A DNA stretch of 38,874 bases from an uncultured Lachnospiraceae bacterium. Its GTDB lineage: Bacteria > Bacillota > Clostridia > Lachnospirales > Lachnospiraceae. The position numbers were made by a program, and so were the translations under genes. Positions 25,233-33,376 of the stretch are shown one piece after another. The stretch covers positions 1 to 38,874 of the forward strand of contig CACXFV010000129.1 in the NCBI GenBank assembly GCA_902767015.1, given 5' to 3'. The notes under the pieces are model-generated. The model saw nothing but the letters and a program-made list of their open reading frames with translations. It searched no databases and was not told where the DNA came from. Numbering within the stretch: the first letter of the stretch is position 1; every line of letters begins with the position of its first letter.

Positions 25233-26288
25233 CTACTGACACATCGCCTTCAGTTCTGCCTCAAACTCACCTAACAGTTCACTCTCGGGCACCTTTCTTA
25301 TCACTTCCCCTTTCTTAATGAGTAATCCTTCTCCCTTTCCTCCTGCAATGCCAAGGTCAGCTTCTCTTGCTTCTCCCGGTCCGTTCACGACACAACCCAT
25401 CACTGCCACTTTAATATCTGCCTTATAGTTTTCCACGATTTTCTCCACCTTGTTTGCCAAAGAGATAAGATCAATCTGGGTTCTGCCACAGGTCGGACAG
25501 GACACTACGCTGATGCCACCCTTTTTTAATCCCAGCGTTTTTAAAATCAGATTCGCCGTTCTGATTTCCTCCAGAGGATCCCCTGTCAGAGATACTCTGA
25601 TGGTGTCACCAATCCCCTTATGCAATATTATACCAAGTCCTACAGAAGATTTGATATTACCGGAATATAAGGTGCCTGACTCTGTAATACCTACATGAAG
25701 AGGATAATCTGTTTTCTGTGCAATCAACTCATGTGCCTCTACGCACATCAAAACATCCGAAGATTTAATACTGATCACAAGGTTGTCATACCCCAGATCT
25801 TCTATGAGCTTTACCTTGTCAAGAGCGCTTTCAACGATTCCCTCTGCCGTCACATGACCATATTTTTCTATAATATTTTTTTCCAAAGAACCACTGTTCA
25901 CACCCACTCTGATAGGAATATTTCTCTCCTTTGCCACATCTACCACGGCTTTGATACGCTCTACCGCTCCGATGTTTCCCGGATTAATCCGAATCTTATC
26001 CGCTCCATTTTCCATGGCAGCAATCGCCAATCGATAGTCAAAATGAATGTCTGCCACAAGAGGAATGCTAATCTGCTTTTTAATCTCGCTGAGGGCCTTT
26101 GCTGCCTCCATGGTTGGAACCGCACATCTGATAATATCGCAACCTGCCACAGTCAATGCCTTAATCTGAGCAACCGTTGCCTCCACGTTTTCTGTCTTCG
26201 TGTTAGTCATGGACTGAATCAATACAGGATTTCCCCCGCCAATGGCTCTGTCTCCAATCTTCGCTACTCTTGTATGCTCTCTGTACAT
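25233..26288 (-). CDS. ispG: 4-hydroxy-3-methylbut-2-enyl diphosphate synthase (flavodoxin)
   Basis: IspG (GcpE) reductively opens the cyclic MEcPP to HMBPP, the penultimate step of the MEP isoprenoid pathway. The 351-residue protein has the TIM-barrel start PVLIQSMTNT, VADIHFDYRLA and KIRINPGNIG, and the C-terminal cluster domain with Cys264 and Cys267 (SCPTCGRTQIDL), Cys299 and Glu306 (MGCVVNGPGEA). These match the E. coli cluster ligands in order and spacing. GAGGAGA is 6 nt before the ATG. It is the last gene of the pyrH-to-ispG run, followed by a terminator. Confidence 0.97.
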   Translation of the reverse strand: MYREHTRVAKIGDRAIGGGNPVLIQSMTNTKTENVEATVAQIKALTVAGCDIIRCAVPTMEAAKALSEIKKQISIPLVADIHFDYRLAIAAMENGADKIRINPGNIGAVERIKAVVDVAKERNIPIRVGVNSGSLEKNIIEKYGHVTAEGIVESALDKVKLIEDLGYDNLVISIKSSDVLMCVEAHELIAQKTDYPLHVGITESGTLYSGNIKSSVGLGIILHKGIGDTIRVSLTGDPLEEIRTANLILKTLGLKKGGISVVSCPTCGRTQIDLISLANKVEKIVENYKADIKVAVMGCVVNGPGEAREADLGIAGGKGEGLLIKKGEVIRKVPESELLGEFEAELKAMCQ

Positions 26289-26401
26289 CTCTCTTCTCCT
26301 CTCTGTTGATGTTCATTATCCATATCTATCATGCATTATTACATATAACTCTTTTTCATTTTTATACCCCTGCATATTGCAAGCAATGCTTCGTTTGATT
26401 T

Positions 26402-27688
26402 TTAAAAGAACTTGGTAACATCATTGACCAGTATTACCACCATTAATATCATCAACAGAACCATGCCCGCAAAATGAACGATAGCCTCCTTTTCTCTCGG
26501 AACCGGCTTTCCTCTGATGGCTTCGATGAACAGGAATACAAGCCTTCCTCCATCAAGTGCCGGAAATGGCAGCAAATTGACAACACCTAAATTGACACTT
26601 AAAAGTATTGTCAGATAAGCAAGCTGTAAAAATACGTAATAGGCACCATCCTGCTTTGCCTCATTGTAGGAATCGCCTACCAGCTTGACAATTCCTACCG
26701 GTCCCGATACATCTTCCCTGCTTGCCTTGCCGGTAAAAATCATCTTAAACCCTGATAATGTGGCGTCCATATCATATCTTAACTCCGTAAAACCATACCT
26801 GATTACCTCCAGTGCATTTTTTGCTTCTATTCTCTTACCATATGAAAATCCGTCCGTATAACCTGCATATGCCGGTGTCACCTCAAATACCTGCTCTTTT
26901 TCATCTCTCAAAATGGTCAGGGAAATACTGCTGCCATCCAGCGGATGCTTAGACATATAATTGTTGACATCCTTTCCACTTTTCATCGCTACACCATCGA
27001 TTGCTACGATTACATCATTATCTCTCACACCTGCCTCATAGACCGGAGTTCCCTCTGCCGTTGTAATCTTACACGGTTCATCATTAGCCATATACGATAT
27101 TCCAATCGTGTAATACTTGATAGGAATCAACGTTGTGGTATGCTTTTTTCCATTTCGTTTGTATTCCACTTTTACCGGTGTACCATCCGAAGGATTCAGA
27201 TACTTATATAACCACAAATCTCTGAATAACTCTATTCTCTTACCGTCATATTTTGTAATTACATCATCCACCTGCAAATCTGTTCCGTTTTCTGCCAGAT
27301 TTGCCGCGTACTTTTCGCTGATATTGGTAATTCTGGCCTGATCATATCCTTCAAGACTGATATACACAATGGCCAGTACAATCGCTAACAAAAAGTTAAA
27401 AATCGGTCCTGCTGCCACTACAGATATTCTTGCCCACACAGACTTGCTGTTGAAAGCATCCTCTGTCATGGCTTCTTCATCTTCTCCCACCATCATGCAG
27501 GAGCCGCCAAATGGTATCAGCTTCCACGAATACCTTGTACCTCCCTTCACAAAACTGGCAATTCTCGGTCCCATGCCTAAAGAGAACTCTGTTACACCAA
27601 TTCCATTCTTCTTGGCAAGTAAAAAATGTCCAAATTCATGTATCAATACTAATACGCTAAATACAATTAATGATAATATTATACTCAT
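26402..27688 (-). CDS. rseP: RseP-like site-2 intramembrane zinc metalloprotease (M50)
   Basis: The enzyme cuts membrane-embedded substrates such as anti-sigma factors. The 428-residue protein has the zinc motif HEFGH at residues 17-21 within the first membrane segment, one PDZ domain in the middle (TTAEGTPVYEAGVRDNDVIV), and the third ligand motif NLLPFPALDGGRL near the C-terminus. The last membrane segment closes the protein. It is the usual neighbour of dxr and ispG. The exact substrate is not evident here; the Bacillus homologue is RasP. Confidence 0.95.
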   Translation of the reverse strand: MSIILSLIVFSVLVLIHEFGHFLLAKKNGIGVTEFSLGMGPRIASFVKGGTRYSWKLIPFGGSCMMVGEDEEAMTEDAFNSKSVWARISVVAAGPIFNFLLAIVLAIVYISLEGYDQARITNISEKYAANLAENGTDLQVDDVITKYDGKRIELFRDLWLYKYLNPSDGTPVKVEYKRNGKKHTTTLIPIKYYTIGISYMANDEPCKITTAEGTPVYEAGVRDNDVIVAIDGVAMKSGKDVNNYMSKHPLDGSSISLTILRDEKEQVFEVTPAYAGYTDGFSYGKRIEAKNALEVIRYGFTELRYDMDATLSGFKMIFTGKASREDVSGPVGIVKLVGDSYNEAKQDGAYYVFLQLAYLTILLSVNLGVVNLLPFPALDGGRLVFLFIEAIRGKPVPREKEAIVHFAGMVLLMILMVVILVNDVTKFF

Positions 27689-27726
27689 CTATCAATATCC
27701 CTTTCTGCCTATCAATGCTTATCCTG

Positions 27727-28884
27727 CTAAACTGTCACCAGCTTTAGTGCTTCACGTACACTTTCATGTGCCTCCTTTTCTGCCTCAAGTATCTGTTCAA
27801 GTGTAGGATTCTCTATTATTTTATGTGTATTCATCGCCTTCTCAATTAATTCTACAATCTGTAAATATTGAATTTTTCCCTCCAGAAAAATGCTGACCGC
27901 CAATTCATTTGAAGCATTATATATGGTTGGCATGGTGCCTCCCTTTCTTCCTGCTTCGTAGGCAAGTGCAAAACCTCTGAATTTTTCTTTATCCGGTTTA
28001 AAAAATGTAATGCTTCCTATTTCTGCAAAATTCACTCTTTTTCCTCCCAGCCATTTTCTGTTCGGATAATAGAGCGCATACTGAATCGGAAGCTTCATAT
28101 CCGGTGTTCCCAATTGTGCCATAATACCGCCATCTACATACTCCACCATAGAATGAATCAAACTTTGTGGCTGGATAACTACCTCTATATCATCATAGTC
28201 CACGTCAAAAAGCCATCTTGCTTCCATTACCTCCAGACCTTTATTTACCATAGTAGAAGAATCAATGGTGATTTTTTTGCCCATTGACCAGTTCGGATGC
28301 CTTAAGGCATCGGCAACCGTAACATGTTGAAGTTCTTCCATGGAATAATTTCTAAAGGGACCTCCTGATGCTGTCAGTATGAGCTTGCTGACCTGAGATT
28401 TTTGATTGCCTTGAAGCGACTGGAATATCGCACTGTGTTCACTGTCCACCGGAATTATCTTAACGCCACACTCTCCGGCAAGAGGCATTATGATATGACC
28501 TGCCGTTACCAATGTCTCTTTATTGGCAAGAGCAATATCCTTGTGGGCTCTGATTGCTTCGATTGTTGGTCGGATTCCTATCATTCCCACCACTGCCGTC
28601 AGAACAATATCAGCCTCCCTAATGACTGCTGCTTCTATCAGTCCTTCCATTCCCGATACTATCTTTACTTCTATATCTGAAACTGCCGTTTTTAACTGTG
28701 CTGCCTTCTGTTCATTATATACACATACAAGCTTTGGCATGAATTCTCTAATCTGTTTCTCTAATAGAACAATGTTACTGCCGGCACTTAGTGCAACTAC
28801 CTCAATATCATCATTATTCCTTACAATCTCTAATGTCTGTGTTCCAATGGAACCGGTTGAACCTAAAATTGAAATCTTTTTCAT
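27727..28884 (-). CDS. dxr: 1-deoxy-D-xylulose 5-phosphate reductoisomerase
   Basis: Dxr (IspC) converts DXP to MEP with NADPH, the first committed step of the MEP pathway. The 385-residue protein has the NADPH-binding loop GSTGSIG at 8-14, the ALANKETLVTAG motif, the metal and substrate site PVDSEHSAIFQSLQG, the flexible loop LTASGGPFR, and HPNWSMGKKITIDSSTMVNKG split across its catalytic lid. It lies 6 nt downstream of cdsA and 38 nt upstream of rseP, so it is within one operon with ispG. Confidence 0.98.
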   Translation of the reverse strand: MKKISILGSTGSIGTQTLEIVRNNDDIEVVALSAGSNIVLLEKQIREFMPKLVCVYNEQKAAQLKTAVSDIEVKIVSGMEGLIEAAVIREADIVLTAVVGMIGIRPTIEAIRAHKDIALANKETLVTAGHIIMPLAGECGVKIIPVDSEHSAIFQSLQGNQKSQVSKLILTASGGPFRNYSMEELQHVTVADALRHPNWSMGKKITIDSSTMVNKGLEVMEARWLFDVDYDDIEVVIQPQSLIHSMVEYVDGGIMAQLGTPDMKLPIQYALYYPNRKWLGGKRVNFAEIGSITFFKPDKEKFRGFALAYEAGRKGGTMPTIYNASNELAVSIFLEGKIQYLQIVELIEKAMNTHKIIENPTLEQILEAEKEAHESVREALKLVTV

Positions 28885-28890
28885 CGTCTC

Positions 28891-29727
28891 TCACCCTAAT
28901 TTTTCTAAAAATATTACCAAATAAAATATGATAGGTGCCGTAATAATGACACTGTCAAATCTGTCCAATATTCCGCCATGTCCCGGAATCAGCCTGCTAT
29001 AATCCTTGATATCATGGTTACGCTTTATTCCTGATGCCGTCAAATCTCCTATCTGCGAAATAATACCACCTACTGCACACACGATAGGGAACATCAATTT
29101 TGGATTTTCCAGCGTCAACTTATCCTTAATAATCATGGCATATATCAATCCCAACAGCGCTGCACCCAGTACACCGCCTATACCGCCCTCTATGGATTTT
29201 TTGGGACTTAAGACCGGTGCCATCTTATGCTTTCCAAACATAACGCCTACCAGATATGCACAGGTATCACAACCCCATGAGCAAAGAAAAATCAACCATA
29301 CGATATAAGCGCCATCCTCCATCATTCTGACCTGATAGATATAGGAAAGCATAAATACCACATAGAACAAGCCAAAAAAACATACCATGATATCATCTGC
29401 CTTGAACTTTGGAAATGTAAACACATATGCCGCCATGAGACAAATCAGATAGACAATCATCAATGTAATCACATACTGTTCATATCCCAGTCGTATCACT
29501 GCATAATACCCCACAGCCGCCACATATCCCATGATGCCCGGTATAGTCCATTGCAGCCGGAATACCCGCAGAAGTTCAAATAAACCAATGAGTGATATAG
29601 CTGTCACGGTAAAAAGTAACACATCTTTTCCTGTGATAATTGTCACAAGTGCGATAAGCACCAGTATAATTCCACTAATCAGCCTCTCTAAAAATGATTT
29701 TGTCATTAATTTCTTTATTGCAGCCAT
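28891..29727 (-). CDS. cdsA: Phosphatidate cytidylyltransferase
   Basis: CdsA makes CDP-diacylglycerol from CTP and phosphatidate, the precursor of phospholipids. The protein has about eight membrane segments. The signature is complete: SPKKSIEGGIGGVLGA, then SGIKRNHDIKDYSRLIPGHG followed by GILDRFDS. I chose the ATG at 29727 (278 residues), just after the uppS stop codon, with AGGTG about 7 nt upstream; an ATG at 29706 is the alternative. The frame is open upstream into uppS but has no separate support there. It is part of the uppS-cdsA-dxr operon. Confidence 0.95.
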   Translation of the reverse strand: MAAIKKLMTKSFLERLISGIILVLIALVTIITGKDVLLFTVTAISLIGLFELLRVFRLQWTIPGIMGYVAAVGYYAVIRLGYEQYVITLMIVYLICLMAAYVFTFPKFKADDIMVCFFGLFYVVFMLSYIYQVRMMEDGAYIVWLIFLCSWGCDTCAYLVGVMFGKHKMAPVLSPKKSIEGGIGGVLGAALLGLIYAMIIKDKLTLENPKLMFPIVCAVGGIISQIGDLTASGIKRNHDIKDYSRLIPGHGGILDRFDSVIITAPIIFYLVIFLEKLG

Positions 29728-29737
29728 CAGCCCACAC

Positions 29738-30469
29738 CTATTTAACCTTTCCAAATCTTCTGTCACGACTGTTATATTTTTCAACCGCCTTCACCAGCTC
29801 TGCCTTGTTAAAATCAGGCCATAACACATCCGTAAAATAAAATTCTGTGTAAGCAAGCTGCCATAGAAGAAAATTGGACAATCGTTCTTCCCCACTGGTT
29901 CTGATTAACAGATCCGGATCAGGTAAGTCGCCGGTATCAAGATAACGGCTGATTAATTCCTCATTAATCTGCTCACCCTTTAGCTTTCCCTCCGCCGTAT
30001 CCTCCGCAATTCTTCTCACAGCTCTTACAATCTCATCACGGCTTCCATAGTTAATCGCTATAGTAAAATTCAATCCTGTATTATTTTTTGAGCATTCCTC
30101 CAACTCATCAATTCTACTTCTTATGTCATCATTCAAACGTGATTTTTCTCCTATCACACGGACACGCATATTATTATTGTTTGCTCTCTCGATACAGTTT
30201 TTAAGATAATTTCTCAAAAGCTTCATTAACGCATCTACTTCATCTTTTGAACGATTCCAGTTTTCTGTAGAAAACGCGTAAACGGTCAGATATTTTATAC
30301 CGATACTATCCGCATCTTCGCATATCTGTTCTACAGCCTTTGCTCCCTGCATATGCCCATAATTCCTTGGCATCAGTCTTTTCTTTGCCCATCTTCCATT
30401 TCCGTCTAAAATAATAGCCACATGCTGCGGTATTGTTAAGTTACTGATATCCATGTTATTATTCGCCAT
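29738..30469 (-). CDS. uppS: Isoprenyl transferase (undecaprenyl diphosphate synthase)
   Basis: UppS extends farnesyl diphosphate with isopentenyl units to make the C55 carrier for peptidoglycan. The 243-residue protein has catalytic Asp22 in IILDGNGRWAKKR, the GHMQGAK loop, YAFSTENWNR, and the C-terminal LIRTSGEERLSNFLLWQLAY and FTDVLWPDF motifs. I chose the ATG at 30469 with AGGAAAGGA 9 nt upstream. It consumes products of the MEP enzymes encoded downstream. The 326 bp upstream of it hold two strong hairpins. Confidence 0.97.
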   Translation of the reverse strand: MANNNMDISNLTIPQHVAIILDGNGRWAKKRLMPRNYGHMQGAKAVEQICEDADSIGIKYLTVYAFSTENWNRSKDEVDALMKLLRNYLKNCIERANNNNMRVRVIGEKSRLNDDIRSRIDELEECSKNNTGLNFTIAINYGSRDEIVRAVRRIAEDTAEGKLKGEQINEELISRYLDTGDLPDPDLLIRTSGEERLSNFLLWQLAYTEFYFTDVLWPDFNKAELVKAVEKYNSRDRRFGKVK

Positions 30470-30617
30470 TTCACTAATTCCTTTCCTCAAGCTTCTCTCT
30501 TTTGCTAAATTGTTGTTTCCTCCCTATTCTCATCAACTCTCCGTGCCTGTATACATATTGAATACAGCCCCCATTTGTTACTCCTTCTGTCTGAATCTGA
30601 GAACTGTTCATCGCAGG

Positions 30618-30676
30618 AATATATGTACAATATGTCCATCACAAGTAACCTTGTGTGGACATATTGTACATATATT
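30618..30676. repeat. Long near-perfect inverted repeat (27-bp stem)
   Basis: A 21 nt arm at 30618-30638 (ending ATATGTCCA) is perfectly complementary to the arm at 30656-30676 (starting TGGACATAT). Inside, CACAAG (30640-30645) pairs with CTTGTG (30650-30655), with one bulged T and a TAAC loop. The stem is AT-rich and self-complementary on both strands. No T tract follows. Confidence 0.85.
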
Positions 30677-30703
30677 TCTGTCAGTCCACCATACATACCT
30701 GCC

Positions 30704-30766
30704 AGCCTGGAACGGCTCTATTACAATGATTTTACAAACTTAGTAATATTTGCCGTTCACCGGCTG
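30704..30766. repeat. Second hairpin in the frr-uppS gap
   Basis: CAGCC (30704-30708) pairs with GGCTG (30762-30766), GAACGGC (30710-30716) with GCCGTTC (30752-30758), and ATTAC (30720-30724) with GTAAT (30743-30747). Small internal loops separate the three helices. The layered pairing suggests a folded RNA rather than chance. Confidence 0.6.
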
Positions 30767-30795
30767 ACAACTCTATGTATGTCCGACATATTATT

Positions 30796-31347
30796 CTATA
30801 CAGTCAGTATTTCTTTTGACTTTTCCTCTACTGCCTTATCTACTTCTGCAACATATTTATCAGTCATTTTTTGTACTTTATCTTCAAATTGCTTTGATTC
30901 ATCCTCTGATATCTCAGACGCTTTCATCAGCTTTTTGACGGCATCATTGGCATCTCTTCTGATATTCCGGATGGCAACTTTCGCTGCCTCTGCTTTTTTC
31001 TTTACATCTTTGACAAGTTCTTTTCTTCTCTCTTCTGTCAGCGCCGGAAATACCAATCTGATACTCTTGCCATCGTTTGTCGGTGTGAGCCCCAGATCAG
31101 AGGTAAGTATCGCCTTTTCTATCTCCTTAATCAGGCTTGCTTCCCAAGGCTGTATCTGTATCATTCTTGCCTCCGGCACTGTTACATTGGCAACCTGCTG
31201 CAGTGTTGACTGTGTTCCATAATAATCGACTGTAATCCTGTCAAGAACGTGCGGATTCGCTCTGCCTGCCCTTATTGTCGAAAATTCGCTATAAAGACTT
31301 TCAATTGATTTCTTCATTTTTTCCTCATACTGTGATAAATTTTCCAT
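30796..31347 (-). CDS. frr: Ribosome recycling factor
   Basis: RRF splits the post-termination ribosome together with EF-G. The 183-residue protein has the typical three-helix bundle sequence with [20 protein letters not shown] then [13 protein letters not shown], and a C-terminal region [14 protein letters not shown] then [13 protein letters not shown] chose the ATG at 31347 because GGAGG lies 5-6 nt upstream; the frame begins 4 codons earlier at an ATG that contains the ribosome binding site itself. It follows pyrH by 74 bp, the usual order. Confidence 0.97.
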   Translation of the reverse strand: MENLSQYEEKMKKSIESLYSEFSTIRAGRANPHVLDRITVDYYGTQSTLQQVANVTVPEARMIQIQPWEASLIKEIEKAILTSDLGLTPTNDGKSIRLVFPALTEERRKELVKDVKKKAEAAKVAIRNIRRDANDAVKKLMKASEISEDESKQFEDKVQKMTDKYVAEVDKAVEEKSKEILTV

Positions 31348-31421
31348 GTTATCCTCCATTTATGTTATAATTTTAATATTTTTTGATAAAGCAATTTCGT
31401 TAATTATTATTCCCAAAGTTA

Positions 31422-32126
31422 CTATTCAATTACTGTTCCTGTAAATTCACCTGATACAGCATTGACAATACTATTTTCTTCATTGAGTCCAAATATCTTC
31501 ATAGGTATGGTATGCTCCATCAGAAGAACGGAAGCGGCCAGATCGATTACTCCCAGCTTCTTTTCCACCACCTCACTGATAGAAAGTCTGTCAAACTTTT
31601 TAGCATCAGGATTCTTGTGCGGATCACTGTCATACACACCATCTACCGCTTTTGCGGCAAGGATATAATCCGCCTCTATTTCAATCGCCCTTAATACCAT
31701 TCCTACATCTGTAGAAAAATATGGATGACCTATTCCTCCTGCAAAAAAACACACCATTCCTTTTGAAAAATATTTATTCGCCCTGTCCTTTGAAAACAGC
31801 TTTGTAAAGGAGCCGCATTCAAAAGGTGTAAGCACCTGTGTCATCATTCCCTCTGTTCTGAAAATCTCAGATACATAGATGCAGTTCATGACAGTGGCAA
31901 GCATTCCTATGGCATCTGCTTTCGTTCTGTCAATCTTCTCACTGGTTCTTCCTCTCCAGAAATTGCCTCCACCAATGACGATGCCTACCTGTGTTCCATT
32001 GTCAACCAGAACCTTTACCTGTTTTGCCACTTCTACCACGGTATCCTCGTCAAAACCGGTCTTCTTTGTACCGGCCAGTGCCTCGCCGCTCAGTTTTAAT
32101 AAAACTCTTTTTTCTGCTTTCATCAT
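31422..32126 (-). CDS. pyrH: UMP kinase
   Basis: PyrH phosphorylates UMP to UDP and is a hexamer of the amino acid kinase fold. The 234-residue protein shows LLKLSGEALAG, GIVIGGGNFWRG, then DAIGMLATVMN and the nucleotide-binding segments GGIGHPYFSTD and DGVYDSDPHKNPDAKKFD. The start is MM at 32126; AAAGGA lies about 15 nt upstream, so the ribosome binding site is weak and the start not certain (32123 is the alternative). The usual rpsB-tsf pair is not upstream; a bactofilin gene is there instead. Confidence 0.96.
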   Translation of the reverse strand: MMKAEKRVLLKLSGEALAGTKKTGFDEDTVVEVAKQVKVLVDNGTQVGIVIGGGNFWRGRTSEKIDRTKADAIGMLATVMNCIYVSEIFRTEGMMTQVLTPFECGSFTKLFSKDRANKYFSKGMVCFFAGGIGHPYFSTDVGMVLRAIEIEADYILAAKAVDGVYDSDPHKNPDAKKFDRLSISEVVEKKLGVIDLAASVLLMEHTIPMKIFGLNEENSIVNAVSGEFTGTVIE

Positions 32127-32219
32127 TGTAGTACATATATTCCTTTCTCTTTATATCGCTGACCTTAAACTGGTGCTCTTCCATCTGTGACTTTATTGCT
32201 GTTTATTTAATTCAGTACC

Positions 32220-33290
32220 TTATTCCACATCTTCTATTTCTTCACTATTCCCCATCAATTCACTATTATTCATCAATTCGTCATCCTCCATAAACCCGCT
32301 GTTATCCATTGTTTCACTATCTACCATTGTATTACTGCTCCCTGCTAATTCACCGCCATTATCCTGTTCTTCAAAGGATTTGTCAAACAGCGCTGCAAAA
32401 TCAATCTCTGCATAGCTCTGTGAAATCATTCCCTCTATAGCGGCACCATTGTTAATCTGTATTGAGCGCGAACACACATTCCCCTTTATAACAGCGGTGC
32501 TGTCTATCACAATCGGTCCCTGTACGTCAATGTCACCTTTGACTGCTCCCGCAATAACGGCAGAGCTTCCGTACAGATTGCCGATAATGACAGTACCATT
32601 GCCAATCTTAAGATTGCCGTCACTGGTAACATCACCATCAATCTTTGCATTATTCATTGTGATATCCGCTGCCCTTGAGGAACCCAATATCGTTCCTGAC
32701 ACAAACAATCGTCCCCGGCATGCCAGATTCCCCTTTATCTTTCCATATATATTGGCTGAACCATCTGTCACAATATTACCATCAATAACGGTACCCTTTG
32801 TAATCTCCGTCACCTCATCAGAGGCAAGCATCAATCCCTCCTTGTTCTCTGCATTGTCACTGTATTCCGTTTTCATTCCATATCCAAACTCATCCATATC
32901 TGCTTCGTATCCTTTTGTACCATTCATCATTTCATCAAGCTTATCGTCATTCAGCTTGTCCTTAATGTCACCTGCAATATCCTTTAAGCTGACTTTTCCG
33001 TCAGCATTGTAATTATTTCCACGCTTCCTGCTGTTTTTCTCATTCTTGGAAGCAGCAGAAGCATCTTCTTCTGAGGAATCCTTATTTGACGGAAGATTGT
33101 CAAACATCTCATCATAGTATCTCTCTTCCTGTTCTTCTTCTCTGTCGGCATCCTCATTGCGCTTACGCCTTAATGCCTCCTCCGCCTCCTTCGATGCAGA
33201 ATATGAACTGTCCTCTACATCCTCTTCACTGTTCACATATTCATTAACCGCATGAGATAATTCTTCTTTAAAACCTTTCAGAAAACCCAT
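32220..33290 (-). CDS. Bactofilin (polymer-forming cytoskeletal protein)
   Basis: The 356-residue protein has a long charged N-terminal region (residues 1-165, rich in Glu, Asp, Lys) and a bactofilin/DUF583 beta-helix at about 170-290. The core repeats are visible as GTVIDGNIVTDGSANIYGKI, then GTILGSSRAADITMNNAKID, GDVTSDGNLKIGNGTVI and DIDVQGPIVID. Bactofilins form filaments without nucleotides and often organise cell-wall enzymes. Residues near 320-356 are five 6-residue repeats and end acidic. Unlike short bactofilins of about 150 residues, both ends are extended. The ATG at 33290 follows GGAGG at 8 nt. Confidence 0.88.
   Translation of the reverse strand: MGFLKGFKEELSHAVNEYVNSEEDVEDSSYSASKEAEEALRRKRNEDADREEEQEERYYDEMFDNLPSNKDSSEEDASAASKNEKNSRKRGNNYNADGKVSLKDIAGDIKDKLNDDKLDEMMNGTKGYEADMDEFGYGMKTEYSDNAENKEGLMLASDEVTEITKGTVIDGNIVTDGSANIYGKIKGNLACRGRLFVSGTILGSSRAADITMNNAKIDGDVTSDGNLKIGNGTVIIGNLYGSSAVIAGAVKGDIDVQGPIVIDSTAVIKGNVCSRSIQINNGAAIEGMISQSYAEIDFAALFDKSFEEQDNGGELAGSSNTMVDSETMDNSGFMEDDELMNNSELMGNSEEIEDVE
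32241..32330 (-). repeat. Five 18-bp tandem repeats in the bactofilin gene
   Basis: Five 18 bp units (for example TTCACTATTCCCCATCAA and TTCACTATTATTCATCAA on the plus strand) encode six-residue repeats of the form M-x-(N/D)-S-E-L. The third and fourth units are the most diverged. Unit length keeps the frame. Confidence 0.8.
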
Positions 33291-33376
33291 CCTCGTTTCC
33301 TCCATATAAGATATAATTACTACCATATTCTAACACATATAACCTAAATTTAAAAGAGAAATCTAATAATTAATCA

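Larger units (their letters stand above)
30470..30795 (-). other. Structured intergenic region between frr and uppS
   Basis: The 326 bp contain no gene I can support, though short frames without good sites exist on the minus strand. Two strong inverted repeats dominate (30618-30676 and 30704-30766, listed separately). A smaller CTGTAT/ATACAG repeat lies at about 30555-30576. None is followed by a T tract, so they are not classic terminators. I see no clear sigma-A promoter for uppS. Confidence 0.5.

Noticed and set aside
25695-26309. 204-codon plus-strand frame antisense to ispG
   Set aside because: It is the complement of a highly conserved gene; no promoter or ribosome binding site, and the residues show no recognisable family.
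26374-26391. Near-palindrome TTGCAAGCAA between rseP and ispG
   Set aside because: Short, imperfect, no T tract and no link to a promoter; could be chance.
30505-30696. 63-codon minus-strand frame in the frr-uppS gap
   Set aside because: It reads through the palindrome and has no ribosome binding site, so it is more likely chance than a gene.
30575-31222. 215-codon plus-strand frame antisense to frr
   Set aside because: Long open antisense frames are expected opposite frr codons; it starts in the hairpin region without a ribosome binding site.
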